A stretch of 64,000 nt of DNA from Whitmania pigra (GCA_021613335.1 JAJTWR010000344.1:310001-374000); one strand, 5' to 3'; counted from the first letter of the stretch, positions 23,096-34,205 are shown. The notes: generated by a model from the letters alone, not told the origin. Numbers and translations: made by a program.

Positions 23096-23362
23096 GCTTG
23101 TAGATTATTTCTGTGTAATTTACTTTGACATTGGTTGAGTAGTTAAAAAGAATTTTGAACCTGCTAGCGTCATAACACAGGCTCCCGCCCTGCTAGCCTT
23201 AGAGTGAAAAATAGTGGGTTTTGCTGTTATAGGTTTACCTCTATATTCATATTCACAAAATTGTTAACAAATTTGTAAGCCCATGCATTTTTAGGGTCAG
23301 GATTAAGCCATTCCACAAAGTTCAAATAATGTTCGCGGTAGCAAAACAACATTCACGTACAA

Positions 23363-23368
23363 TTTATT
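23363..23368 (-). terminator. poly(A) signal of the GPR107/108-like gene
   Basis: AATAAA on the minus strand, 27 bases after the stop codon at 23395. Confidence 0.6.
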
Positions 23369-23394
23369 CAATAAGTTGAAATATCCTAAATATA

Positions 23395-25668
23395 TCAACC
23401 AAGATTTTGCAATTCATCTTGAAGGATTAATTTCTCTGGTTCCTTAAGGATTTTCTTTGGTTTGTAATTGACCTTGATAACATTCTCTAGAGCACCTGAC
23501 TTGGTAAGGATTTCCACTTCAGTCTCGTCATCACTCTGGGAAACTAAAAGATATGGATTGTTGCTGGCTGGTCGAAATTTATAACCAGTGGTGATAAAGA
23601 AACTCAAAGTAGCTAGTTCAACCAACAATTCATCAAGCCATGTATATTGAAAAGGAATTATGTAATTTAGTAACAAAACAATCACTCTTGTGAAGTATAT
23701 GTAGAAAACCACCATCACATAAAAGTGCCGAAAAATTTTCAATTTTTTTAGATTCATTGCCACTTTACCAATAACAGCGGAAGCTTGTTGAAGGTGTCTA
23801 ATTGACCAAACAACAGGAAAAAGAATGGCTCCACAGCAGACAAGATCAACAAGAATGAAGATATTATACCATATATTATATGAAGTTTGACCCTCCTCGG
23901 TTTCAAACATGATGATGTGCGCCACATTAGTCAGTATTTGCAAAGGAATAACAACAGCAAAAACTTTCTTCTCTTTTTCTGAAAGTATGTGCTTGATAAA
24001 TGTCCATCCTGCACCAATCAAAATTATAGTGACAAACATAAGGATGCCTTTCATAAGATAGATGATGTAAAACAAAATTGCAAAAGCTTCTTCTTGTTCT
24101 CCCCTCACCTCAATAAATCTATAATTTATTCCATGAAAAAGCAAAGATACTGACTTTATATACATTAAGGATAACATCAAATAATGTATCTTGAAAACTT
24201 CTTCTCTTGACTTGTGTAATACAATTAACCATAAAGTACCCAAAGTAAGGTAAATTGTAAAGAGAGAAAAATATAGGATAGGTAATGGTATATCTCCAAC
24301 AGACAAATAATTGAATTCGTTTTTTTCCTCCAAGTGAATAGTGAAGTTAACATCTTTTGAATCTTTGTCACAATTGTGGAATGTAAGAGTGTATAAACCA
24401 GCTTCATAGCTATGGTTTATGTTCACCTTGAAATGGAGTGAATAAATGCCACCAGCACTTTCTAAAAACAAAACATCTGATATGTTTTGAGATTTTGAAT
24501 CTTCTTTAGTAAATCCAGATTTGTTCATAAAATCAAGATTTGACTGATTATTGTGAGACAACCATTGATTGCCTGATATGGACACATTTTGCAACATTTT
24601 CCCTTTTCTTTCTATTGCAACATGTTTTTTTTCAAAGTTGAATAAAAATGTGATAACAGCTACATCAGAGCTGATTGATTCTTCTCCATGATTGCAAAAA
24701 TCTGAGTTTTCATTTCCAGGAACATACAATGAGCTTGATCTTTTAGTTGTTACATCAAGAGTCAACCAAAAAGTTTCAGGATGCAAGGATCTCTTCATAT
24801 TTGTAATGTTAACAAGCAGGTAACCTATAATGTAGCAAAGATATCATTTTTATTAGTATATTGTAATATAAAATATTAAACAACATTATAATATATACAT
24901 ATTAAATAATGTATAAGAGCATTTTCTCCATCAAAAGATTGTGTATTAATCTGCAATTCCTTCCTTAATCTTAAACAATATAATCAGCTGAAAATATAAA
25001 CCTTGGCATTTCCATAAACATTAAGTTTATTATTAATTTCTTGCACTAAAGCTTATGGTTTTCAAAATTCAATAAAATATATGTTTGTTAAAGCCTTTCG
25101 GCTTTTGAATTTTAATAAATAAAATGTATTGTCAACAAACGAGCATCAAACAATTTATGCCAAAATCAAACATAATCAAATATATACATGCACAAACCCA
25201 AAGAATTGATGCCTATCATGGCTACCCCAAATATTATATATTAAATTATATACCATCAAACATTCTACATAAAATGATTTTTAAACTTGAATTAATAAAA
25301 GCCCTAACAAAAGTTGTGACATACTAAAAACCAGATACCATCATGTACATCTGGAAAAGGAAGATTGGAAGGCAGAAAATATCATTTCGAAACTAAAACC
25401 TTATTGGAAGATGGGAGCATTTCAATCGTAACAGATTGTGACCGATAATCATATAAATAATACACAACTACATAATCATATATTTCGTCGACATGAATTC
25501 CATGTTTTATTAACAATCTCGACCTCCACTGTAGAATCCAAAGCTCGTCAAGCGAATGCAAGGTCTTCCGTCTTGCACAATATTTACGCTATGTTTTTTA
25601 GAAATAGAAACATTTGCAATGCTCAAAACAATTATTGAAATTAAATAACGTCTCAGATCGCAAACCAT
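23395..25668 (-). CDS. GPR107/108-like (Lung 7-TM) membrane protein, two exons
   Basis: The family consists of Golgi/endosomal seven-pass proteins implicated in membrane trafficking. Exon 1 is 25668-25524 (ATG at 25668) and exon 2 is 24824-23395. The junction is GT-AG in phase 1 and rebuilds FGFYSG then GYLLVNITN, as expected for this family. The length is about 524 residues against 540-600 in relatives. Residues 1-21 form a signal peptide (LISIIVLSIANVS). A luminal domain with several N-x-S/T sites follows, then seven hydrophobic segments beginning at PLPILYFSLFTIYLTLGTLW. Diagnostic blocks are EKKVFAVVIPLQILTNVAHI, GAILFPVVWSIRHLQQAS, and the tail GYKFRPASNNPYL. No stop or frameshift is present, so the gene looks intact. 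It has one intron where the vertebrate relatives have many. I do not choose between GPR107 and GPR108. Confidence 0.92.
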
Positions 25669-25794
25669 CCTAATTGACGACCTACACAAAATTACAATTA
25701 AGCTAATCGGTCTCAACACTTTCACCACACGCGAGCACGGTGTGAAATGTAAATGTAAACAAAATGCGCCAGCACGGTGAAAAAAAATTTAGCC

Positions 25795-25872
25795 ACCCTA
25801 TAAAATGGGCTGACCGTTAAAGCCCCTGACATCTGTCCCAAAGTGGGAGGAGTCGCAAAGAGAGGATGAATT
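25795..25872 (+). repeat. left arm of a 1.4-kb inverted repeat
   Basis: GGCTGACCGTTAAAG...CATCTGTCCC...AGTGGGAGGAGTC is inverted at 27125-27188, where it reads GACTCC-like GGCTCCTCCCACTT, CAGATATCAGG and TTTAACGGTCAACC. About 58 bp pair with roughly 80% identity by eye. This arm lies 130 bases upstream of the GPR107/108 start codon. Confidence 0.65.
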
Positions 25873-27124
25873 CTATTTAGTAAACAAATTTTGAAAATGC
25901 CGAAGCAAAATGTCATGGACTTGGGGAATTACAGTCGCATTTATGTTTATCAGTTCATTCTAATTGTTTTTTGTCCAAGCAGCACCATCTCTTTTAGTTT
26001 CCAACATTTTAAACCTTATCATTTAAACAACAAAGTATTGGTGTCGTGATTTCTATGGTTAAAATACTCACAACTGTTTTTAGTCCGTTATCATTTTTGG
26101 CCATACTATTCAAGTATTTAAAAATATTAATCGTTAATAAATGAAGTTATGATAAATAATAGTTTTTTCAGAGTCTGGACCTTTCTCTGATGTTCTAAAA
26201 ATAGAAATTACTTATCGATCACACATTGTTATATGTCTAATTTGTATCAATCATTTTTTTATACCAAATTATGATGCAGCTCCAAAGTGTTGCGAAAAAT
26301 GTTTCTTATATTTTTCAGCCATGTCCCGGAGACGACTTTTAATTATTCATAACGCACTCTTTCAGGTTGATGAAAATAAAGTCGCGGCCACGGAGTCCTG
26401 CTAAGTCCTCATGGATCATCTACAAACCATCCTCTTTCTCCGCCAATTATGTGCAAACGGAGATTTCACTAGCAATTTCTCTGCATAACTGTGGGGCTCT
26501 GTGCAGACTTTCATTGATGCTAAAGAATGTAAATGCAAAAGTAATGATTACTATGGAATACGTGAAAACCAGCATAGTAATGGAATGCCACCTAGACAGC
26601 AATGGCATAGTCATTGATATGGTGGTGAATGGAGGGCCACACATTCCTTGCAAGCATGTATCATCAATGGTGAAAAAGGGATGAATTCTATACTTCTCAG
26701 AGAATAAATTTTATTCAAATCCACTTTGAATTTTCCAATTTAAAGCATTTTAAAGTATCAAATAACAAAAGTCAATAACAAAGCCAGATGATATTCCATA
26801 GCAGCTAGAATATGCTTGCAGGGTAGATCTCAGATCACAAAGTGGTTGCCTTACATCTACTTTGTAACCATTTATAGAATTATTATCATTACATAAAATT
26901 TTAATATCAATTATCATAATATTATTTATTTTTTTTCAATTTTTTGATCTACAATAGGAGTTTGAGAGATCGGCCAACCAGTGAATACAACTTAAAACTT
27001 ACATGATTTAATCAAATAACTACATATTTTAACTAAATTACTAAATAAGCTAAAATAAATTCATTAATTTCTTAAAGGATTTTATAAAATAAAGTTAAAT
27101 TACATCACATCACTGGTAGAACAT
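25873..27124. other. region between the inverted arms, no recognised gene
   Basis: One open frame of 105 residues (26367-26684, plus) and an overlapping frame with ECKCKSNDYYGI are present. I recognise neither. 26700-27120 is AT-rich and empty. It may be the body of a non-autonomous element bounded by the arms. Confidence 0.35.
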
Positions 27125-27188
27125 AGCTCCGCTCCTCTCTAAGGCTCCTCCCACTTCCGAGACAGATATCAGGGTTTAACGGTCAACC
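27125..27188 (-). repeat. right arm of the inverted repeat
   Basis: Inverted partner of 25795-25872. It contains CTCCTCCCAC and TTTAACGGTCAACC. No convincing flanking target duplication was found. Confidence 0.6.
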
Positions 27189-27389
27189 GCGTAGATGGGA
27201 GTTATTGTTATATAATACTTCAAATTATTTGTTCTCCAAAATATTTGTAACAAGAAAAATAACAATTTAATTTTTTATACAAAATTTACATATAGCCCGT
27301 TGGTCGACTGAAAAAAATCCATTAGGTCTTTTTTTAATAAATCTGCAAACTATTGTTGAACTCACATGATAACATTTTCCAATTTATTT

Positions 27390-27605
27390 TAAGCAGGACG
27401 TAATTTTGGGGGCAAAGGTGCAAGGGCCCCCACCGACTTTAGACTAGACGCTATAAGGTCATCTCATATTTTACGAGGGTTTGCCCCCACAGACTTTCAG
27501 TTAGAAACAAATTTTTTTGTCATGCGAAATGGTCGTCTCCTTTAGTTGTGCGGTGGTTTGTCACCCCCTTCGTCCTTTGGAAAAACTGAAATGACATCCC
27601 TTATT
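27390..27605 (+). repeat. dispersed repeat, copy 1
   Basis: It shares with 52950-53145 the blocks GACTTTAGACTAGACGC, GTCATCTC, GGTTTGCCCCC, GGTCGTCTCCT and GTTGTGCG, ending in ACTGAAATGA. Related short pieces occur at 36395-36450 and 53735-53800. No coding capacity is seen, so it is a dispersed non-coding repeat of unknown class. Confidence 0.65.
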
Positions 27606-27757
27606 TTAAGGCAAAAAAAGATATAAAAGTTTTTTTATTGTCATATCATTATTTTAAAATTGTGTATTGGTGAAGAACGTCGGCAGAAAAGGATGAGTAC
27701 CGATATTTGAATACCGTGTTTTCACTCATTTTATATGCGCGTTATGTTCGATTACAC

Positions 27758-27880
27758 AAGCACGTACAAGGAGCCGAAAAAAAAGCATGCAATCCAATCA
27801 ACTGTCAGAAATTTGAATATTAATTTGTAAACAAACTGTCAGCCAATCAGCATGCACCGCCACCGATCTACCGTTTTTAG
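27758..27880 (+). repeat. left terminal inverted repeat of the MULE
   Basis: It starts AAGCACGTACAAGGAGCC and ends GATCTACCGTTTTTAG. It is identical to the complement of the right end at 31857-31979. Confidence 0.92.
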
Positions 27881-28559
27881 ACAAGAGTGAGTGTGTACTT
27901 AATTAACAATTTTAACTTTTTATTAAATTGCGGTGTCTTTAGCAAAATGTCGATCTTTTGAAGCCGATCCTCAGAATATAACTGGAGATTAATAAGACAT
28001 TACGATTATTAACGTCTTCCTTTAAACATTTTAAAATTTAAAGAAAAAATACGAAATCATCAAAATAAAGTTAACATTCTAGTTAACTCAAGCGTAGTTA
28101 TGTAGTGACAGCACATCTCTATTGGCGCGCACAGAAACCAAACAAAATTTGAATTAGAAGACGGTTTTTCTTCCACAATAAACCTTAACTGTAATTTTTA
28201 ATTTGTCACAATTTCTTAGACATCCTCCCCCTCGAGCATGACATACTTTATGGACGTACCCAAATGCCAATAAAATAATATTGAAAAAATGAAAATAAAA
28301 TCATTATAAAATATAAATTTCTAAAATTTAAAAATTATTTCGGTTGATTCAGACCAAGGGTTAATTTTTTTAATGCCTATATTCCATGCTGGGAATTAAA
28401 TCCATATCCTTGTTTTTTTTGTCAGATCGATTCTGTTGAGTTTATCGTAATCGAGACAATAGGAGATCGAGAGTATAGTGTGTTTAAAAGTGAAAAAAAA
28501 AGCGTAAAATTGCGGTCAAATCCTTTTAGTACTACATTCTAAAGTACATTTAAATAACT

Positions 28560-29030
28560 TGAAAAATAAGTGTCTGATGGCAAAGTGGTCAGAAATATGA
28601 GAAAGATGCTATGTCTTCAAAATGAAATTTTAGTCAAAAAATTTAGTTTAGTCTAAGTGACGGTTTTTTGCAGTTGAATTAAGGCTATTTTTAAAGTCTT
28701 AATTTAGTGCGTTATGTTAGATCGGGAATATCTTGAAAATTATAGGTTTTAACGCAAAGAGCTTGGTAATGTGATAAAGTTGGAATATATCTCTTTAGAA
28801 TGAGATCTTATTCGAAAAACTTTGTTAAGTGCAAGCGACGGTTTTTTGCTCTTGACTGCTTTTAGTGCGTGATGTTTGAGCATAAACATCTTGAAAATTA
28901 TAGGTTTTATCGCAAAGAGTTTGGTATTGTGATAAAGTTGGATTGAATCTCTTTAGAATGAGATCTTAGTCGACAAATTTAGTTAGGTGCAAGTGACGGT
29001 TTTTTGATCTTGAATTAAGGCTGTTTTAGT
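28560..29030 (+). repeat. tandem repeat, about three units of 158-178 bp, inside the MULE
   Basis: The anchor GACGGTTTTTTG recurs at about 28658, 28836 and 28994. Units also share AGAATGAGATCTTA-like, CTTGAAAATTATAGGTTTTA and ATGTGATAAAGTTGGA-like blocks. The second unit lacks about 20 bases. The array lies between the left end and the nested hAT. Confidence 0.8.
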
Positions 29031-29039
29031 GTCCTATTA

Positions 29040-30339
29040 TAGAGTTGTAAAAAAAACATGTTTTTTTAATGGTTTTTTATTGTTTTTTTTTAAATATATC
29101 GAAAAATGATAATTCATGATTGGACAAACAGATTTATTGCAACTTCAATAAAACAAACAATAAAAAATAAGAATAGCAGTGCTAATTTAAATCAGTTTTG
29201 ATCCATTTTATCAAATTCACTGTCTTCATCCTTCTCAGATTCTTCGCCTTCTGCTTCAGAGTTGTGATTACTTTCTGAAGTACTGTAAGCCATAAGCTTT
29301 AAGTTTTGGGAAATAAAAACTAGTTTTCCTGCTCTGTTTGTGGCGAGGCGGTTCCGTTTATCATTCTGGATAAATGAATAGGCACTGAAACTTCTTTCAA
29401 TTACAGCGGTTGTTGCAGGCAATGACAAAATCTTAGAAGCTACTTTAGCAAGAGGTCGTGATGAACATATACCTTTCCACCAGGCTATTGGTAGGACTTG
29501 CAGAGATGACTGCCAAACAAACTGCTTTGCCCACAACCCACATCTGGATCGATAATTTGCTATATCATCCATAACGTCCAACTCACAAATACCATCAGTG
29601 TTTTTTGCTAAAATACTTAGAAGCTCACACGCATCAATTACATCTTCTTCATCGATATGCTGTTGATCGATGCTGCGAGGATCCAGCAAGTTAGCTGCTT
29701 TATGAATTGTTTTGAGGCAGAACTTTTTTCTCTCCAAGAGAATATCTTTCATCTTGTCTATTTCTTGGGAAGAAAGTTGAAGAGACGTCAATGAATCAGA
29801 GAGTGTGCTTTGGAAATGGCTGGTAAGCTCTTTAAATAATTTTGCCACAAAACTCATTTGCGGGCTGTCTGCTTCAAGAAATGTTATCCCATCTGCAATT
29901 GGTTTCAGCAACATTAAAACATTATGCAGCTGATCCCAGAAAACATCATTCAAGATGGATGCTCTAACCACTTTAGAGATATGATGTTGGGCCTCAGCAT
30001 CAACAGCAATTGCTGCAATTCATATTTATTTTGCTCCAAGCTTCTTACAAATTGACGCAGTTCAATCAAATTGATCAGTGTGTATATCTTCTATTAAACT
30101 TCAGTAACTCAAAGGCAAACACTATCAGCAACGCGCAACAAAATTCGAAGAAGTCGGAGTTCATAGCTACATAGATGCAAAGATATAAATGTTGCGAAAT
30201 AAATAATTACAAAATTAGTAATAAACAATAAAATTTTTTTTAATTACGTTGTTTTGGTTTTTTTTGTGTTGAAATATTTAAAAAAAAAACAAAACATTTT
30301 GAAATAAAACAATTGAAATATTTCACGCTCACAACACTA
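29040..30339 (-). mobile_element. hAT element nested in the MULE
   Basis: The ends read TAGAGTTGT on the left and, inverted, TAGTGTTGT on the right. The flanks are GTCCTATTA (29031-29039) and GTCCTATA (30340-30347), an 8-bp target duplication with one added base. The 1.3-kb body encodes only the C-terminal half of a hAT transposase on the minus strand. Confidence 0.8.
29192..29971 (-). pseudogene. hAT transposase, C-terminal half
   Basis: A 259-residue frame. It has KAANLLDPRSID, then LWAKQFVWQSSLQVLPIAWW, then the dimerisation block SLPATTAVIERSFSAYSFIQ followed by NDKRNRLATNRAGKLVFI. The tail is acidic. This matches hAT proteins of the DUF659 type. The BED finger and the first half of the catalytic domain are missing, so it cannot transpose on its own. 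Confidence 0.88.
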
Positions 30340-30531
30340 GTCCTATAGCGTTTTGAACGTCCGATAGTTTCACGCGAGTGTTTTTAGTATTAACGACGAA
30401 AGGAGCACAGCATAGGCCTTTTAATCAAATAAACTCATGGGTCCCAAAAATTCAGGAAGTTATTTTTTTTCTTCATCAAAAAACAAAACATATTTCAACA
30501 AAAGATTAAAAATACTTGTCCCAAGAGAATA

Positions 30532-31268
30532 CTATCGTGCATACGAATGTTCAAAATTGATGAACGAATTCTTTCCTCCTGCTTCATAATCGTGATCAGT
30601 TGAGGGTTTTGTTGATATTATTTCTACATTGCCCCCCAGAGTTTCCAATATTCTGTCCTGTTCTGCCTTTGTGGATTTTAGTATTGATCTCCTTAAATCT
30701 CGTTTGTGCTTTTTAGTAGATCTGAAAAATCTTTGAGGTTCATTACTCGTTTTTATTCGATCACAGGTGACCTGTGGCATCTTCAGCACTGCATCCAACT
30801 TTATCATGTGATCAACAGCAGTCTTGGTCTCAAACGATCGGTCAATATGCCATACACAAAGTAACCGGTCAGCAGGAGAACCCGTGGCCACTGACCATGC
30901 ATTCAAATATACATCAGCGTCATCTGCCATAAAAATGGCTTGTTTTACAGGCCCTCCAATTGCATCTTTTATGATTTCAAAAAAGACTTTCATTGTTATA
31001 AAGTCGACTTTGTTGCTGAAACAAAATGCAACTGGAAAGCCTTCCCCTTGGTCATCAATGCACATGATTGAAGTTAGTTGTAGAAGTCATATAGACCATG
31101 GGTTGAATCAACACATATTGTTTTCATGGGTCCACAGAATTTTCTTGATCCAATCAGTTGGGCATCATCAGACAACACCATCACGAAGTCTTCTCTTGCT
31201 AGTCCATTTGGGCATTCCTCTCCTTGAAATTTGACATATCGGACAAGGTTTGATTTTGCATCTCTCAT
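30532..31268 (-). pseudogene. MULE transposase core, frameshifted
   Basis: 31268-31074 ends in ICVDSTHGLYDFYN and a stop. 31065-30532 continues in another frame with MCIDDQGEGFPVAFCFSNK, FMADDADVYLNAW and CVWHIDRSF. MULE transposases show D...D...C-x-x-H...E in this order, so the catalytic Asp block (DSTHG), the second Asp (MADDA) and the C-x-x-H box are all present. A net one-base change between the two frames breaks the gene. Further upstream, around 31550-31430, HELAHIFLRREERLQIAAKL is a typical N-terminal MULE block. Confidence 0.85.
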
Positions 31269-31633
31269 TCATTCAACCCAAGCAGCCATACTCTGTGCAT
31301 CATTCTTATGCAACACATATTTGTTAGATATTCCAAATTCGTTGCAAATATTTCTTAGATCAGATCTTCTAACTGCTTTCATAGTGTCGGAACATATGGG
31401 ATCTCCTCTTATTAACTCACATTTTACACATCATCAAATGGTACACCAATGGACAACTTTGCCGCAATTTGAAGCCTTTCTTCTCTTCTCAAAAATATAT
31501 GAGCAAGCTCATGTTTGTGCTCTCTATTTTCTTTAAAATAATAAGCTGTTACTTGCCCTGAAATGTCAACATAAATTAATCATTACATTTGCAATACAAA
31601 GTAATAAACCCTATTTGCCTGCACTGAAAATCT

Positions 31634-31831
31634 TTAAGCTAATTGCAGCAAGGCAAACATTTCCAATCTTGCAAGATTTTCGAAACAACACTCCCTTTCC
31701 CCATTGATATTTCTTTTACGTCCCAAGGGAAGCTTTGGCAATTCTTTGCCGGGATGTGTTTGATTTATATGTCGCCTAAGTATATAATTTGCAGTATATT
31801 TTTTATTGCAATAACGACACTCGAAAGTCAT
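31634..31831 (-). pseudogene. C2H2 zinc finger, N-terminal part of the MULE protein
   Basis: From ATG at 31831: TFECRYCNKKYTANYILRRH then INQTH, a C-x2-C-x12-H-x4-H finger, followed by a basic stretch. Such fingers precede the transposase in several animal MULEs. It starts just inside the right terminal repeat, so its promoter would lie in the repeat itself. It is not in frame with the core. Confidence 0.7.
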
Positions 31832-31856
31832 GATAATACAACTTTCGTCGTTAATA

Positions 31857-31979
31857 CTAAAAACGGTAGATCGGTGGCGGTGCATGCTGATTGGCTGACA
31901 GTTTGTTTACAAATTAATATTCAAATTTCTGACAGTTGATTGGATTGCATGCTTTTTTTTCGGCTCCTTGTACGTGCTT
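31857..31979 (-). repeat. right terminal inverted repeat of the MULE
   Basis: Exact complement of 27758-27880. A 23-base block abutting it (31842-31864, which on the minus strand reads GTTTTTAGTATTAACGACG...) occurs again in the other orientation at 30379-30401. Confidence 0.9.
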
Positions 31980-32520
31980 CTGATGAGAATAGCTATTTTA
32001 ATGAAGGCCTGTCACCTGCGTCAGCAATTGCTCTGCACGAAGGCAAAATAATGGTTAGTTTTTATTTGTTATTTGGAATGGTTTATCCATTGTGGGAAAT
32101 CTGTAAAAATTCTAATAAAAAGTGAAGTGATTCATATATGTTCTAGTGCGAAGAAAATGGGTTTGGAAATTTGTCCAATGCATCCATTAAGCCGACTTCT
32201 AGAACAGTTTATCACCTTTATAACTTATGGATAAAAGGACATTCTGGGACATTGGCTGATCCACTCCAGAAGAAAAAAAATCATTAAAAACTGAAGAACA
32301 ATTTTATGGGGCAATTTATCAGTAACGATCAGCTCTGCATGCCAGGAAGGGCGGCCAGATTAAAGTCCAACCAGAAACAGTGGCTCGTCAAAGGCCTGGT
32401 AAAAAGCGATGCTGTCAACGTGTTGCTTCAGGTCGGCCAGTTGCTGTCAAATCCACCAGACGTCCATATAAGGGAGCTCGCCTGCTTGCAGAAAATATTG
32501 AAGATAATGTGCATTAAAAC
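31980..32520 (+). pseudogene. possible second MULE-type coding relic, plus strand
   Basis: Directly outside the MULE end, plus-strand frames read EGLSPASAIALHEGKIM, then (after an intron-like stretch GTTAGT...TTCTAG, 32053-32144) NLSNASIKPTSRTVYHLYNL, and later ARKGGQIKVQPETVARQRPG. These resemble the N-terminal and C-terminal parts of other animal MULE-encoded proteins, from memory of that family. The middle is missing. I rate the assignment as tentative. Confidence 0.45.
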
Positions 32521-34205
32521 GATTTGACTTTATTTGTGCTGCAATAAAAATGATTAGTGTATTTCAAAACAAATTTTTTAATGTGAAGCGGCTAATTTTT
32601 TAAATGATAAGGTTTAAATGAGATAAAGATCTGGAAAAATAATTAACTTAATATTTTAAATGAATTCTCCAAAAAGCTTCATCTTCGCCCATAATTCGGG
32701 ATAAATAATAATTTTAATAACATTAATAAAGACGATAATAATCTTAATAATATTAATAGAGGCGATAATAATTTTAATAATATTCTATTATTTACTTGTC
32801 TTCCGCCAGCAGACACTTATATAACGGTAAAAACTTAGTCTTTAACGTAGCTGAAGATAGCGGACACTCAAATTTGATTTCTGATGCGAAATTTCAAACT
32901 ATAATATTTAGAAAATACGTTTGAAATGTTTTTCAAAAATGGTTATATATCAATTGTAGGAAGATTTTCAAATTTTTGAAGTTGTTAGGAATTTGTGGAA
33001 TTCGTTCAAAAGTCTTCTTACTCAATAACCACAACATATCGATTGAGGAAATGTTCATCAAAATGTTCATTAAGATTTCTACTTTGTCGCATTCAGTGTG
33101 TTAAATACAAAAAAAACTCAATCACTCTACATAAGGGCGCTAGTATTTACGGAAGTTTGTCAGGCCAAAAATTTGAAGTAAGCTTCCGATTATCTCTTTA
33201 AAACGTGGTAACTTAAGTAAATAGCTTTGTAGATGTTAAGATATGTTAAAGAGTAAGTTCTTAAACAAAGTGACTTCATTGTTTTGTCAGGCTTCCCGTC
33301 CTTTGAAATATTTGATTTGATTGAACATAATCATTGACCCATGTCTTAAAATTATTATGCGTGAAAGGTTAGTGTCAGCCCAATGTTGACCTAACAGGAA
33401 CTCGAAGCATCATTTCAAAAAGTGGAATTTCAAGGAATAAAGTGTGGCTGTTATGTACGTGGATGTGAATGCAATAAAGTGTGCATTACTTTATCTGATA
33501 TATAGATGCTACAGGTTTATAAGATACATTTCTGATTCTTACTTTTGGATTTATTGTGATTTAATAATTGTTTGACAATGCATTATCCTGAATATTCTCC
33601 AGGTAATGAAGTTCTTTCACTTGATGATAAGAGCCTGTCTAAATTAGAATAACAAGAGCTTGGAAATCTGTTCAAGACTTGATTTTATAATAAATTAAAA
33701 AGAAATAAGCAGAAGGTTTTATATATTTTGATATAATTTGTGAAATGTCTGGCCTAAAGACTAGCATAGCTAAGAGATATTTTTCTTAATGCAATGATTA
33801 TATCTCATATGTGATTGTGATACAGGTATGTTTAAAAGCAATTAGAAAGATTGCAAAGTGGGTTTGTAATGGCAGAAAAAACAAGAGCTCCAAATCATTT
33901 CTGTGAATTATATTAAACCTCCAAGTAAGATTTATTCTTGAAACAATACATTATTACATTAAAATGTGTTATAACTATTGATTATTGATAGCACTCTGAC
34001 AAAGAGGATGATGATGCCATTGTTATTCCTGACAGTGAACCTCACCACCCAAAATACATCCTTGTCAGGACTTACTGAAGAGGACCAAGCAAATTTACAT
34101 TTATTATTTACTGATATTTATGTTTGTGTACGGATGCATTGGTTAGCTCGAGGCGTTTGCTTCCAGCATATGGCAGTAGTGGTAATGGTCATGATATAGG
34201 GGCAC
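32521..34205. other. gene-free AT-rich region
   Basis: 32695-32800 is low-complexity AATAAT-type sequence with two copies of a GACGATAATAAT-like unit. No frame longer than 75 residues makes sense. I see no exon or transposon coding here. Confidence 0.5.

Larger units (their letters stand above)
27758..31979 (-). mobile_element. MULE-type transposon with 123-bp identical inverted ends
   Basis: The 123 bases at 27758-27880 are, as read, an exact reverse complement of 31857-31979, including an 8-A run. Inside on the minus strand are a C2H2 zinc-finger frame (31831-31634), MULE-like coding (about 31560-30532) and a non-coding tail with tandem repeats. A separate hAT (29040-30339) is nested within it. 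The MULE coding has at least one frameshift (31065/31074) and an altered N-terminal portion. No 8-10 bp target duplication is visible immediately outside the ends. Confidence 0.85.

Noticed and set aside
25510..25728. A longer N-terminus for the GPR107/108-like protein beginning at 25728
   Set aside because: The upstream extension has no ATG; the first in-frame ATG is at 25668, and a good signal peptide follows it.
26367..26684. A host gene of 105 residues
   Set aside because: No recognised domain, and an overlapping frame with clustered Cys is equally open. No splice or poly(A) support, so I list it only as unassigned.
29031..30347. hAT and MULE transposases as one fused gene
   Set aside because: The hAT part has its own inverted ends and target duplication, so it is a nested insertion and not a fusion.
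30824..31234. 136-residue plus-strand frame
   Set aside because: It lies exactly opposite the MULE transposase core and carries no domain.
23440..31979. A physical or functional cluster of host genes with the MULE
   Set aside because: The adjacency is accidental: no shared pathway, orientation logic or regulatory element links them.
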